45,781 bases of DNA from Actinomadura sp. 7K507. Its GTDB lineage: Bacteria > Actinomycetota > Actinomycetes > Streptosporangiales > Streptosporangiaceae. The position numbers were made by a program, and so were the translations under genes. The notes below the pieces were generated by a model. It was not told the DNA's origin and searched no databases. It worked only from the letters and a program-made list of their open reading frames with translations. Each line of letters starts with the position of its first letter. Position 1 is the stretch's first letter. This document shows, piece by piece, positions 25,624 through 34,012 of this stretch. The stretch is from the NCBI RefSeq assembly GCF_004348425.1, contig NZ_SMKK01000044.1, positions 1 through 45,781 of the forward strand, in the 5' to 3' direction.

Positions 25624-27066
25624 TCAGAGGGACAGGTGGCGCCTCATCCGGTACTGAGCCAGGCTGACGTCGCCGTCCAGGATCGCGCCGAGGATCTCCA
25701 GATGCCGAGCGCCGGCCTGGTGCCCGCAGCCGCCGGACGCCCCGGTACGGCTTGACAGCTCCGTGATGATCCGCAGGAAGAGCGTCAGGACGGGGTTGCC
25801 GGCCAGTTCGGTGAGGTCGGCGTGGAAGTCCCGGTCAGGCCCGTCGCCCTGCGGCCGTCCCAGCCGGTCGCCCATGGTCGCAAGGCTCCGGGCGACGTCC
25901 GGTTCCTCCCGCCGTGCGGCCAGTTGCGCGACCAGGCCGACTTCGATCGCCTCGCGGACGACGAGCAGGTCGCCGGTGGCGGCGCGGCGGTAGGCCAGGT
26001 ACAGCGCGGTGGCGTCGATGGCCGCCCGCGGCTGCTGGCGGGTGACGACGAGCCCGCCACCGGGGCCGCGCCGGGACGTGGCGACCGAATGGTGCTCCAG
26101 CAGCCGGACGGCCGCGCGCAGCACGGCCCGGCTGGTCTCGTACCGCTCCATCAGCTCGGACTCGGACCCGATGACCGTCCCGGCCGCCATGCTCTCCCGG
26201 ACGACGTCCCCGTAGATGCGCATCGCGACCACCTCGGCCAGCGTGCGACCGGCGGCCAGGCCCACCGGCTCGGGCGCCAGCCGGACCGCCGGGCCTTCGC
26301 CGTTCCCGGCCCCGCCGATCGCGTCGCCGAACCATTCGGACACCTCGTCCAGGTGCTTGATCAGCTCGACCTGGGCGCGGGGCGCGTCCCCGGCGACGGT
26401 GGCGTCGAGGATGCCGGCGTGCCGGTGGTGGGTGGCCTTGGTGAAGCGGCGTACCTCGTCCGCGGGCATGGGCCTGGCCAGGGCCACGTAGCGGTAGGCG
26501 AGCTGCTCCAGGACCTCGATGAACACCTGGAGCACCGGGTTGCGGGTCATCTCGCTCAGAACGCTGTGGAAGAGTCCGCCCGCCCACTCGCCGGCCTGCG
26601 TGGGCGCCAGCTCCGCCGCGTGGGTCCCGCGCAGCCTCCCGATGCCTTCCTCATCGATGCGCTCCGCGGCGAGCTTGCCCAGGATCGGCTCGATGAGGCG
26701 GCGGGCGTGCAGCACGTCGCGCAGATCGGTGCCGACGTGCTCGATGTAGACGACCATCGCCGCCACCGTGGGTTCCGCGTCCGGTGCGCAGACCACCAGG
26801 CCGCCGCCGGGGCCGCGGCGCATCCGGGCGACCTGATGGTGTTCCAGCAGCCGTGCCGCCTCCCGCAGCACGGTGCGGCTCACCCCGTAGCGCTCCCGGA
26901 GCACGGGCTCGGAGTCGAGGACCTCCCCGACGGGCCAGCCCTGGGCGATCACCTCGGCCTCGATCCGCTGCGCCACCCGTGAGGCGAGCTTGTCCACGGA
27001 GCCGGTGGTGCCCAGCCTGTCCGATCCGGACGCGGGCGGCTCATCCCTGACTTCCGTGGCTTCCAC
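25624..27066 (-). CDS. Double-unit GntR/FadR-type (FCD) transcriptional regulator
   Basis: This 480-aa protein consists of two GntR-FCD units in tandem. Unit 1: winged helix ~24-95 (VLRERYGVSRTVLREAARLL, wing RRGPGGGLVV) and FCD ~100-240. Unit 2: winged helix ~268-345 (LMERYETSRAVLRAAVRLL, wing RRGPGGGLVV) and FCD ~350-475. A normal FadR-type regulator has one of each and works as a dimer, so this chain may act as a pseudo-dimer. FCD domains usually sense acyl or carboxylate ligands. GTG start with GGAG 4 nt upstream. It lies next to a paralogue of identical layout. Confidence 0.92.
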   Translation of the reverse strand: MEATEVRDEPPASGSDRLGTTGSVDKLASRVAQRIEAEVIAQGWPVGEVLDSEPVLRERYGVSRTVLREAARLLEHHQVARMRRGPGGGLVVCAPDAEPTVAAMVVYIEHVGTDLRDVLHARRLIEPILGKLAAERIDEEGIGRLRGTHAAELAPTQAGEWAGGLFHSVLSEMTRNPVLQVFIEVLEQLAYRYVALARPMPADEVRRFTKATHHRHAGILDATVAGDAPRAQVELIKHLDEVSEWFGDAIGGAGNGEGPAVRLAPEPVGLAAGRTLAEVVAMRIYGDVVRESMAAGTVIGSESELMERYETSRAVLRAAVRLLEHHSVATSRRGPGGGLVVTRQQPRAAIDATALYLAYRRAATGDLLVVREAIEVGLVAQLAARREEPDVARSLATMGDRLGRPQGDGPDRDFHADLTELAGNPVLTLFLRIITELSSRTGASGGCGHQAGARHLEILGAILDGDVSLAQYRMRRHLSL

Positions 27067-27119
27067 GCTCCGATCTTAGGTAGTCGGCGATCCTGGACGG
27101 TCGGCCGGGAGGGGAGGTG

Positions 27120-28583
27120 TCACCAGGTGTGGCAGGCGGTGAGATCGCGGCGGACGCGATGCCGTGCCAGGCTCTCGTCCCCCGCGAGGATCGCGTCGGC
27201 CACGTCCCGGTGCGCCCGCTCCCGCCCGGCCGGGGCGTCCGCCTCCGGCGGCCGCGCGACGCCGGTGCCCGCCTGCCTGCGCCGCAGTTCGGAGAGTATC
27301 CGGACGAACAGCGTGAGCACAGGGTTCCCGGCGAGGTGGACCAGTTCGTCGTGGAAGGACGCCGCGGGCCCGCCGGACGCCGCCGCCTCCAGCCGCCCGG
27401 CAACCCCGGGCTCCCGCCGCCGCGCCGTGACCGGGCCCAGCGCGCCCAGCTCGAACGCCTCACGGACCGCGCGCAGGTGCCCCGCCGTGGCGCGCCGGTG
27501 GCCGAGGTAGAGGGCCATGGAGTCGATGCTGGCGGCCGGGTCCGGCGCGGTGACCAGCAGGCCGCCGCCGGGGCCGCGCCGCATCCGGGCGACGCCGTGG
27601 TGCTCCAGTAGCCGGACGGCCTCGCGCAGCACCGCGCGGCTGATGTCGTACCGCTCCAGCAGGTCGGCCTCGGAGCCGAGCAGTGTCCCGACCGGCCAGC
27701 CGCCGGCGGCGATCGTGTCCTGGATCCGGGCGGCGATCAGCTCGCTGAGCTTGGCGCCCGGGGCCTCCAGCAGCTGCCATGCGACCGGGCCGTCCGCGCC
27801 GGGACGGTTTTGCTTCAGCCATCCGGCGGCATCGCGCAGATGCTCGGTGAGCACGGCGTGGGCCTGCGCCGTGTCGCCGGCGATGACCGCCTCGACGATG
27901 GCGGCGTGGCTGCGGCCCGCCATCTCCTTGTTGCGCACCGCCTCGGCCTTCGACTTGCGCCGCGCCGTGTGCGCGTAACGGTCGGTGAGCCGGGTGAGGA
28001 CCTCGGTGAAGACGAGCAGCGCCGGATTACCCGACAGCTCGCAGAGCGCGGTGTGCACCGGGTCCTGGGACCAGATGCCGGGCTCGGCGCGCCGCCGGTG
28101 CTCCTGCTCCAGCACGCTCCGCAGCAGCCGGACGCCGTCCTCGGTGAGCCGCGCGGAGGCCAGCATGACGGCGCGGGGCTCCAGCAGCAGCCGGACGTCG
28201 ATGAGGTCGTCGACCGTCGTGCCGACATAGTCCAGGTAGGTGACCATCGCGCGGGCGGCGGGCGCCACGTCCGGCGCGGTGACGAACAGGCCGCCGCCGG
28301 GGCCGCGCCGCATCCGGGCGACGCCGTGGTGCTCGACGAGCCGGACCGCCTCGCGCAGCACGGACTTGCTCACGCCATGGCGGTCCTGCAGGTCCTGCTC
28401 CGAGCCGAGGTTGCGGCCGACCGGCCAGCCCGACCGGACGATCTCGTCCTCGATCCGCTGGGCCACCCGTGCGCCCAGGGTCCCCGCGCGCACGCCGTCC
28501 GGGACGTCCGGCGGGACGGCGGGGGCAGTTGGGGCGGCGTCGGCGCCGCCGGTCGGCGGGACGTTCACAGCGGGCGTCGCCAT
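27120..28583 (-). CDS. Double-unit GntR/FadR-type (FCD) transcriptional regulator, paralogue
   Basis: This 487-aa protein has the same two-unit layout as its neighbour: winged helix ~40-110 (LQDRHGVSKSVLREAVRLV, wing RRGPGGGLFV), FCD, second winged helix ~265-335 (LLERYDISRAVLREAVRLL, wing RRGPGGGLLV), FCD. The DNA for the two wings inside this gene is identical over more than 40 bp (around 27559-27605 and 28287-28333), pointing to recent duplication or gene conversion. ATG at 28583 is chosen because GAGGAG precedes it; the GTG at 28601 has no site. A perfect TGGTCG/CGACCA palindrome lies just upstream and could be its own operator. Confidence 0.92.
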   Translation of the reverse strand: MATPAVNVPPTGGADAAPTAPAVPPDVPDGVRAGTLGARVAQRIEDEIVRSGWPVGRNLGSEQDLQDRHGVSKSVLREAVRLVEHHGVARMRRGPGGGLFVTAPDVAPAARAMVTYLDYVGTTVDDLIDVRLLLEPRAVMLASARLTEDGVRLLRSVLEQEHRRRAEPGIWSQDPVHTALCELSGNPALLVFTEVLTRLTDRYAHTARRKSKAEAVRNKEMAGRSHAAIVEAVIAGDTAQAHAVLTEHLRDAAGWLKQNRPGADGPVAWQLLEAPGAKLSELIAARIQDTIAAGGWPVGTLLGSEADLLERYDISRAVLREAVRLLEHHGVARMRRGPGGGLLVTAPDPAASIDSMALYLGHRRATAGHLRAVREAFELGALGPVTARRREPGVAGRLEAAASGGPAASFHDELVHLAGNPVLTLFVRILSELRRRQAGTGVARPPEADAPAGRERAHRDVADAILAGDESLARHRVRRDLTACHTW

Positions 28584-28604
28584 GGAGTGTGAACTCCTCA
28601 CGGG

Positions 28605-28620
28605 TGGTCGATTGCGACCA
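28605..28620. promoter_or_regulatory. GntR-type operator palindrome
   Basis: TGGTCGATTGCGACCA: two perfect 6-bp arms with 4-bp centre, 22 bp upstream of the regulator start and just past the livF stop. TGG...CCA symmetry is usual for FadR-group operators. Confidence 0.6.
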
Positions 28621-28632
28621 TTTTAGTGACCG

Positions 28633-29355
28633 TCAGGCGGTGGCGGCCTCCCCGAGGTAGTGCCGCAGCACCTCGTCGCCGGCCGCGTCCGCCGGCCCCG
28701 ACCACGCGACGCCCCCTCGCTGCAGGACCAGGCAGCGGTCGGCGAACTCCAGCGCCCGGTGCGCGAACTGCTCGATCATGATGATCGCGACGCCCGCCGC
28801 CCGCGCGCGCTCCAGGCTCTCGAACACCACGTCCACCAGCTTGGGGGCGAGGCCCAGGGAGAGCTCGTCGGCGATCAGCAGCCGTGGCGTGATCATGAGG
28901 GCGCGGGCCAGGCTGAGCATCTGCTGCTCGCCGCCGGAGAGCGTGCCGGCCCGCTGCCGCCGCCGTTCGCCCAGCACCGGGAAGATCGTGAACGCGCGGT
29001 CGATCGCGCCCTCGCGCTCCGCGCCGGCCGCGGTCAGCGCCATCCGGAGGTTCTCGTGCACGGTCAGGCCGGGGAAGACGCCCCGGCCCTCGGGCAGGTG
29101 CACCAGGCCGGACCGCCGGATCGCGTCGGGCGACGCGGACGTGATGTCCCGTCCGGCGAAGGCGACCCGGCCCGCGCTCGGCGGCACCAGGCCGCTGAGC
29201 GCACGGGCGAGCGTGCTCTTCCCGGCGCCGTTCGCGCCGAGAACCGCCACGGCGCCCTTGGCGGGGACGTCGAAGGACACCCCGGACAGTGCGAGCGCGG
29301 GCCCGTAGTGGACTTGGAGGTCCTGTACCGACAGCAGGGGCGTGCTGGTGCTCAA
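28633..29355 (-). CDS. livF: Branched-chain-amino-acid-type ABC transporter ATPase LivF
   Basis: This 240-aa ATPase has Walker A GANGAGKST (residues ~39-47), LPEGRGVFPGLTVHENL typical of LivF, signature LSGGEQQMLSLARAL, Walker B RLLIADELSLGLAPKLV and switch MIEQFAHRAL. TTG start: GGAGA lies upstream and TTGA overlaps the livG stop by 4 nt. It is the second nucleotide-binding subunit of an importer with LivG and the fused LivHM. Placement among CoA-dependent catabolic genes suggests a carboxylate substrate rather than an amino acid (inference). Confidence 0.95.
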   Translation of the reverse strand: MSTSTPLLSVQDLQVHYGPALALSGVSFDVPAKGAVAVLGANGAGKSTLARALSGLVPPSAGRVAFAGRDITSASPDAIRRSGLVHLPEGRGVFPGLTVHENLRMALTAAGAEREGAIDRAFTIFPVLGERRRQRAGTLSGGEQQMLSLARALMITPRLLIADELSLGLAPKLVDVVFESLERARAAGVAIIMIEQFAHRALEFADRCLVLQRGGVAWSGPADAAGDEVLRHYLGEAATA

Positions 29356-30203
29356 CGGCTCTCCTCGTCCGGGGCGGTGTCCGGGGTGGCGCTGGGGGAG
29401 GACGGCTGCTCGGTCCCGAGGTAAGCGGCGCGCACGGCCGGATCGGAGCGGATCTCCTCGGGCGGGCCCGACCGGATCATGGCGCCGAAGTCGAGGACGT
29501 ACACCGTTCCGCACATCCCCAGCACCATCTCCACGTCGTGCTCGACGAGCAGCAGCGAGACGCCGCGGTCGGCGTTGAGGCGCGCGAGCGTTGCCGCCAG
29601 TTCCTCGGTCTCGCGGCCGTCCAGCCCGGACGAGGGCTCGTCCAGAAGCAGGACCTCGGGACCGGTGGCCAGCGCCCGGGCGATCTCGACCAGCCGGGAC
29701 GCGCCGAGGGGCAGCCCCGACACCTGGCGGTCCCGGAGGTCTTCCAGGTGCAGGGCTTCCAGGACCGCGTCGACGCGCTCGTCCTCGTCCGCGCCCGGTC
29801 GCCGGAAGCCCCCGCCCGTCACCAGGTCGCGCAGGATCCGGCCGCCGCGGTGGCGGACGCGGTCGGCCAGCACGACATGCTCGCGGACGGTCAGGTCGGA
29901 GAACAGTTCGGGCCGCTGGAAGGTCCGCGCCAGGCCGCGCCGGGCCCGTTCCATGGGCGAGGCGCGGGTGACGTCCGCGCCGCCCATCCGCACCCGCCCG
30001 GCGTTCGGTTTGAGCAGGCCCGACAGAACGGCGAACAGGGTGCTCTTGCCCGCGCCGTTCGGGCCGACGAGCCCGACCATGGCGCCGGGCGGGACCGCCA
30101 GGTCCACGCAGTCCAGGGCGACGAGCCCGCCGAAGCGGACCGTGACCCCGGACGCCTCCAGCCGGGCGGTCGCCGCGGCGGAATCGGTGGCCACCGTGCT
30201 CAT
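29352..30203 (-). CDS. livG: Branched-chain-amino-acid-type ABC transporter ATPase LivG
   Basis: This 283-aa ATPase has Walker A GPNGAGKST, LARTFQRPELFSDLTVREHV (the LivG hallmark), Walker B EVLLLDEPSSGLD and switch LLVEHDVEMVLGM. The signature loop reads VSGLPLGASRLVEIARAL: PLGASR replaces the usual LSGGQ with the LPLGxxRxxEIARAL form typical of LivG. ATG overlaps the permease stop as ATGA. The C-terminal ~25 residues are low-complexity. Confidence 0.95.
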   Translation of the reverse strand: MSTVATDSAAATARLEASGVTVRFGGLVALDCVDLAVPPGAMVGLVGPNGAGKSTLFAVLSGLLKPNAGRVRMGGADVTRASPMERARRGLARTFQRPELFSDLTVREHVVLADRVRHRGGRILRDLVTGGGFRRPGADEDERVDAVLEALHLEDLRDRQVSGLPLGASRLVEIARALATGPEVLLLDEPSSGLDGRETEELAATLARLNADRGVSLLLVEHDVEMVLGMCGTVYVLDFGAMIRSGPPEEIRSDPAVRAAYLGTEQPSSPSATPDTAPDEESR

Positions 30204-32245
30204 ACGCGCTCCCCGCCGGTCGGTTCGGATTCGGGTGAAGGCTCCGGGGTGCCCGCAAGGCCACCCGCGGGGCCGGGTGCGGCGGCGACCGCGGGCCCGC
30301 GCGCCCGGCGGTCCAGGACGCCGCGCAGCTGCCGTGCGTGCATCGCGAGAATCCCGTCCGGGTCCTTGGCGACCATGATCGCGCCGAACCCGAACAGCAG
30401 CACCGGAACCTCGGCCCAGCTGATGGGCAGGTAGGTGTGGAAGACCCCTGGCAGGAGGTGGAAGCTCAGGCTCGCCACCAGCGCCGCGGCGGGGGAGCGG
30501 GAGCCGATCGTCACCAGGACGGCGAGCCAGACCAGCCCGCCGAAGACGCCGTAGGAGTCCAGCAGGGCGGCCTGGGAGTCCATGGCCAGGAAACCGCCGC
30601 CGACGGCGGCGATGTAGGTCGCGATCGCCGACACCAGCAGCTTGGTCCGGACGATGCTCAGGCCCACGGTGCGGGAGCCGTCCTCGCTCCAGCGCACCGC
30701 GCTCATCGCCAGCCCTCCGGTCGAACGGCGGAAGTTGATGAGCAGCAGCGCGAGCACGATGAACGCGCCCAGCGTCAGGTAGGCGAACACGCGGTTGTCC
30801 TCGGCGAAGCCGGGACGGGGCATCGGCACGCCCTGCCCGTAGTTGTCGAAACGGTCGCGCGTGAACACCAGGGTCTGGACCAGCAGGCCGAAGGTCAGCG
30901 TCACCAGCGCCACGTACAGGTCGCCGAGCCGGATGGTGAGCAGCCCGATGGCGACGCCCAGCACGACGACCGGCAGCGCACCGACGACGACGGCCACCAG
31001 CGGCGGCCAGCCGTACGAGGTCGCCAGCTCCGCCGAGACGAGCGCCCCCAGTCCCGCGAAGGTGATCTGGCAGAGCCAGATCATCCCGCCTTCCCCCGTG
31101 ACGAGCGTGTACGACAGCAGGACGAGGCTCAGCGCCAGCCCGGTGACGGCGAGCCCGGCCCAGTACTCGTCCAGGACGAGGGGAAGCGCCGCGACGACGA
31201 CCAGGGCGGCGACGGCCGCCGCCGTCGAGGGCGAGCGCAGGCCGGGACGGGGAGCGGCGCCTCCCGCGCCGACGTCCTCCACCCGGATCGCCCGGTCCAG
31301 CGCCCCGCCCGCGGGACCGTCCCCGGCCCGCCCGCGCAGCGCGTAGTAGAGCAGGAACAGCAGCATGAACCCGAACGGGATGCTCGGCACGATCTGCGCC
31401 GAAAGCGCGCTCTCCGGGTCCAGGTAGCGCTGGCTCACGGTGGTGACCACGCCCATGGCCAGGGCGGCGAGCACGGCGATGGGCAGACTCGTCAGCCGCG
31501 CCGCGATGACGGCCGCGAACGCGGCGGCCATGAGGTAGGTCATCCCGTCGGTCGACAGGCCGGCGGTGGGGGCGACCAGGATCCCGGCGAGCCCGGCCAG
31601 CGTCGTGGTCGCGGCCCACACCCCGAGCGATACCCGTGACGCGTTCACCCCGGACAGGCCGCTCAGGGCGGCGGAGTCGACCAGTGCGCGGATCTTGAGC
31701 CCGGCATCGGTGAACCTCAGCACCGCGACGCCCGCGACGAGCACGACCGCCAGGCCGAGGTAGTTGACGACCTGGTCCATCGTCATGGTGGCGCCGAACG
31801 GGTGGAACACCTTCAGCGGGACGGGGGCCAGCCCCGGAGCGGTCGTGTTGGCGAGCTTCCCGAAGATCAGGTCGACGGCCGGCGGCAGCGCCACCGATAC
31901 GCCGATCGTGGCGACGACCTTGATCAGCGGTGGCCGCAGCCGCAGATGGCGGAACAGCAGCCCGTAGAGCAGGGCGCCGAGCAGCGGCGCGAAGATTCCC
32001 AGTGACACCGCCGCCGCGGCCACGATCGGCCACCCGTTCTCGGTGTGCAGGAAGTAGTAGAACCGGGCGACCGCGAAGGCCATCGCCCCGAAGGCGAAGT
32101 TGAAGACGCCGGAGGAGACGTAGGTCACGACGAGCGACGCCGAGGCGATCGCGTAGATCGCGCCCAGCGCCAGACCGGCGAGGACGTACTGCAGCACGGA
32201 CACCGTCCAGGGGCTACGGCTGTGATGGGCTTCACGCGGACCCAC
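30200..32245 (-). CDS. Fused LivH-LivM branched-chain-amino-acid-type permease
   Basis: This 681-aa membrane protein joins the two permeases of a Liv-type importer. The LivH half (~15-310) shows LAGLALGAIYAIASASLVVTY, GVFNFAFGAMAFA, and the DAGLKIRALVDS coupling loop. A soluble linker (~312-345) leads to the LivM half (~350-635) with LSYTLVTGEGGMIWLCQITFA and the RSTGGLAMSAVRWSEDGSRTVG coupling loop. A proline/alanine-rich cytosolic tail ends the protein. Most systems encode LivH and LivM separately. GTG at 32245 is open to doubt; GTG at 32203 or 32197 would start closer to the first membrane helix. Confidence 0.92.
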   Translation of the reverse strand: MGPREAHHSRSPWTVSVLQYVLAGLALGAIYAIASASLVVTYVSSGVFNFAFGAMAFAVARFYYFLHTENGWPIVAAAAVSLGIFAPLLGALLYGLLFRHLRLRPPLIKVVATIGVSVALPPAVDLIFGKLANTTAPGLAPVPLKVFHPFGATMTMDQVVNYLGLAVVLVAGVAVLRFTDAGLKIRALVDSAALSGLSGVNASRVSLGVWAATTTLAGLAGILVAPTAGLSTDGMTYLMAAAFAAVIAARLTSLPIAVLAALAMGVVTTVSQRYLDPESALSAQIVPSIPFGFMLLFLLYYALRGRAGDGPAGGALDRAIRVEDVGAGGAAPRPGLRSPSTAAAVAALVVVAALPLVLDEYWAGLAVTGLALSLVLLSYTLVTGEGGMIWLCQITFAGLGALVSAELATSYGWPPLVAVVVGALPVVVLGVAIGLLTIRLGDLYVALVTLTFGLLVQTLVFTRDRFDNYGQGVPMPRPGFAEDNRVFAYLTLGAFIVLALLLINFRRSTGGLAMSAVRWSEDGSRTVGLSIVRTKLLVSAIATYIAAVGGGFLAMDSQAALLDSYGVFGGLVWLAVLVTIGSRSPAAALVASLSFHLLPGVFHTYLPISWAEVPVLLFGFGAIMVAKDPDGILAMHARQLRGVLDRRARGPAVAAAPGPAGGLAGTPEPSPESEPTGGERV

Positions 32246-32259
32246 ATACAGTGCACTTA

Positions 32260-32353
32260 GTTATCCAAGTGCGTCAAGACATCTTGGTTGTCAACTCTTG
32301 TTGGATCGCACTTCACATGTCATGTCTCAATCCTCGGCCGAAACTTGGATAAC
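32260..32353. promoter_or_regulatory. Paired inverted operator-like sites between liv genes
   Basis: GTTATCCAAGT (32260-32270) and its exact reverse complement ACTTGGATAAC (32343-32353) bracket ~72 bp of AT-richer DNA in the divergent liv control region. The left copy also fits the 13-bp motif seen at 41060 and 44578. Confidence 0.6.
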
Positions 32354-32373
32354 GCTTGTGTTACGGCTCTCGC

Positions 32374-32392
32374 CTTAATTGTGACCATTAAG
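32374..32392. promoter_or_regulatory. Operator-like palindrome
   Basis: CTTAAT-TGTGACC-ATTAAG: perfect 6-bp arms in the AT-rich promoter region of the binding-protein gene. Confidence 0.5.
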
Positions 32393-32435
32393 TTTACTTA
32401 GCTAGCTAGGTTAGTTGGCTCGGTGAACCCGGCCG

Positions 32436-32459
32436 CGGCCGTGCGGTACCGCACGGCCG
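32436..32459 (+). promoter_or_regulatory. 24-bp perfect palindrome in the leader of the binding-protein gene
   Basis: CGGCCGTGCGGT followed by its exact reverse complement, ending 30 bp before the ATG. As RNA it would form a GC-rich hairpin just ahead of the AAAGGGGAG ribosome site. It may stabilise the transcript, attenuate it or bind a dimeric regulator. No T-tract follows. Confidence 0.6.
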
Positions 32460-32489
32460 GCCGGTGTCACGACCGAAAGGGGAGAACCC

Positions 32490-33755
32490 ATGCCAAGACC
32501 CGCGCCGAGGAAGACACCTCTCGCCACGCCCCTCACCGCCGTCGGCGCCGCCGGCGTCCTCCTGCTCGCCGCGGCGGCGTGCGGCGGGGAGTCGGGGGCC
32601 GACACGTCCAGCGCGAAGATCGGGGTCCTGACCTCGCTGAGCGGTTCGGCGAGCGCCGGGTTCACCGGCATCCAGGACGGGGTCAAGGCGCGCCTCGCCG
32701 CGTACAAGGAGGAGCCCGGCGCCTGCGAACGCGACTTCGAGGTCGTGATGGCCGACGACACCTCCACGCCGCAGGGCGCCCTGTCGGCCACCCAGAAGCT
32801 CGTCCGGCAGGACAAGGTATTCGCGGTCCTGCCCAACAGCTCGTTCTTCTTCGGCGCGGGTCAGTACGCCGGCACGCAGGCCAAGGAGACGCCGTTCGTC
32901 GGAGCGGGCTTCGACGGCGGCAAGCAGTGGCTGAACGAGGACTACCGGAACCTGTTCAACGCCCTCGGCAGCACCGACTACGAGAAGGTCGCCTCGACGA
33001 TGGGCGACTACTGGAAGAGCCTCGGCGGCACCAAGGCGGCCACGGTGAGCTTCGATACGGCCAGTTCGTCCGGGGCCGCCCTGGCCAGCGTCCAGTCCGC
33101 CGAGCACGCGGGGCTGAAGCGCGGCTACGTCAACGTCAAGGTGCCCTTCGGCAGCAAGGACGTCGGCTCCATCGTCCTCGGCATCAAGAACTCCGGTGCC
33201 GACGTGCTGTACCTCCCCGTCACGCCCGAGACCGCCTTCGCCATCGCGGGAGGGCTCAAGCGGGCGGGCGTCGAGATGAAGTCCGTGCTGCTGGCCACCG
33301 GCTACGGTGCCGACCTGCTGAAGTCCGAGCCTGCCGTGCAGGCCGCCCAGGGGCTCAACTTCGTGTCGCCCGCGGCACCGGTCGAGGTGCCCACCGCCGG
33401 GGGCAAGGCGATGTCGGAGGGCCTCCAGAAGCACGCCGGGTCGACGAGCAGCCTCCCCAGCTTCTCCCAGTCCCTCGGATGGCAGACCACCGACCTGCTG
33501 CTGCACGGGCTGAAGAAGGCGGGCTGCGACGCGACCCAGGAACAGCTCATCGACGCGCTCCGCAAGAGCAAGGACTGGGACGCGGGGGGCCTGCACCCCA
33601 AGCCGATCGACTTCTCCCAGTACGGCACCGTCGCCGGCAGCCACGGGGCCGGCAACTGCTTCTACGTCACGACCCTGCGCGGTAAGAGGTTCGTGCCGGA
33701 CCCCAAGGCCAAGCCGGCCTGCGGCACGCTGCTCGACGAGAAGGTGAAGCGGTAG
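32490..33755 (+). CDS. ABC transporter substrate-binding lipoprotein (Liv type)
   Basis: This 421-aa extracytoplasmic receptor has a signal peptide (GAAGVLLLAAAAC) whose lipobox ends in Cys31 (LAAAAC), so it is lipid-anchored outside the membrane. Next come KIGVLTSLSGSASAGFTGIQDGVKARL, the start of the periplasmic-binding fold type I (Leu/Ile/Val family), and the domain-crossing segments VFAVLPNSSFFFGAG and DVGSIVLGIKNSGADVLYLP. AAAGGGGAG precedes the ATG. It is divergent from livHM-livG-livF and completes that importer. The ligand is unknown. Confidence 0.94.
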   Translation: MPRPAPRKTPLATPLTAVGAAGVLLLAAAACGGESGADTSSAKIGVLTSLSGSASAGFTGIQDGVKARLAAYKEEPGACERDFEVVMADDTSTPQGALSATQKLVRQDKVFAVLPNSSFFFGAGQYAGTQAKETPFVGAGFDGGKQWLNEDYRNLFNALGSTDYEKVASTMGDYWKSLGGTKAATVSFDTASSSGAALASVQSAEHAGLKRGYVNVKVPFGSKDVGSIVLGIKNSGADVLYLPVTPETAFAIAGGLKRAGVEMKSVLLATGYGADLLKSEPAVQAAQGLNFVSPAAPVEVPTAGGKAMSEGLQKHAGSTSSLPSFSQSLGWQTTDLLLHGLKKAGCDATQEQLIDALRKSKDWDAGGLHPKPIDFSQYGTVAGSHGAGNCFYVTTLRGKRFVPDPKAKPACGTLLDEKVKR

Positions 33756-33780
33756 CCCGTCCGGGACCCGTCCGGTCGCC

Positions 33781-34002
33781 TCAGGCGCCGGACGGGTCAG
33801 CGGGCGCGGCGGCGGCATGAGAGCGCAACGCGGCGAGGCGCCGCTCCAGAGCCGCCCGCTCGTCGGCCTGCGACGGGTCGGTCGCCTCCAGCCGCGCCTG
33901 GGTCTCGGCCATCTCGGCGCGGACCCGCTCACCCGCCTCCCGGCGGGTGAGCAGGTCCTGGTCCGTCCAGTCGGAACGCTCAGACTCCGGCTTCTCGCTC
34001 AT
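33781..34002 (-). CDS. Small charged protein in the amidohydrolase operon
   Basis: This 73-aa acidic/basic helical protein contains SDWTDQDLLTRREAGERVRAE, then a coiled-coil-like heptad stretch and an Ala/Pro tail. CGGGAG precedes the ATG, which lies 10 nt past the amidohydrolase stop, so it is the last gene of that operon. I recall similar short SDWTEQDLLT-type proteins beside catabolic genes in mycobacteria and relatives, but give it no family name. The function is unknown. Confidence 0.7.
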   Translation of the reverse strand: MSEKPESERSDWTDQDLLTRREAGERVRAEMAETQARLEATDPSQADERAALERRLAALRSHAAAAPADPSGA

Positions 34003-34012
34003 CTCCCGGCCT

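Noticed and set aside
29352..32033. Very long minus-strand frame joining livG with an out-of-frame reading of the permease
   Set aside because: Only the livG part is real; the rest is Arg-rich shadow of the LivHM gene.
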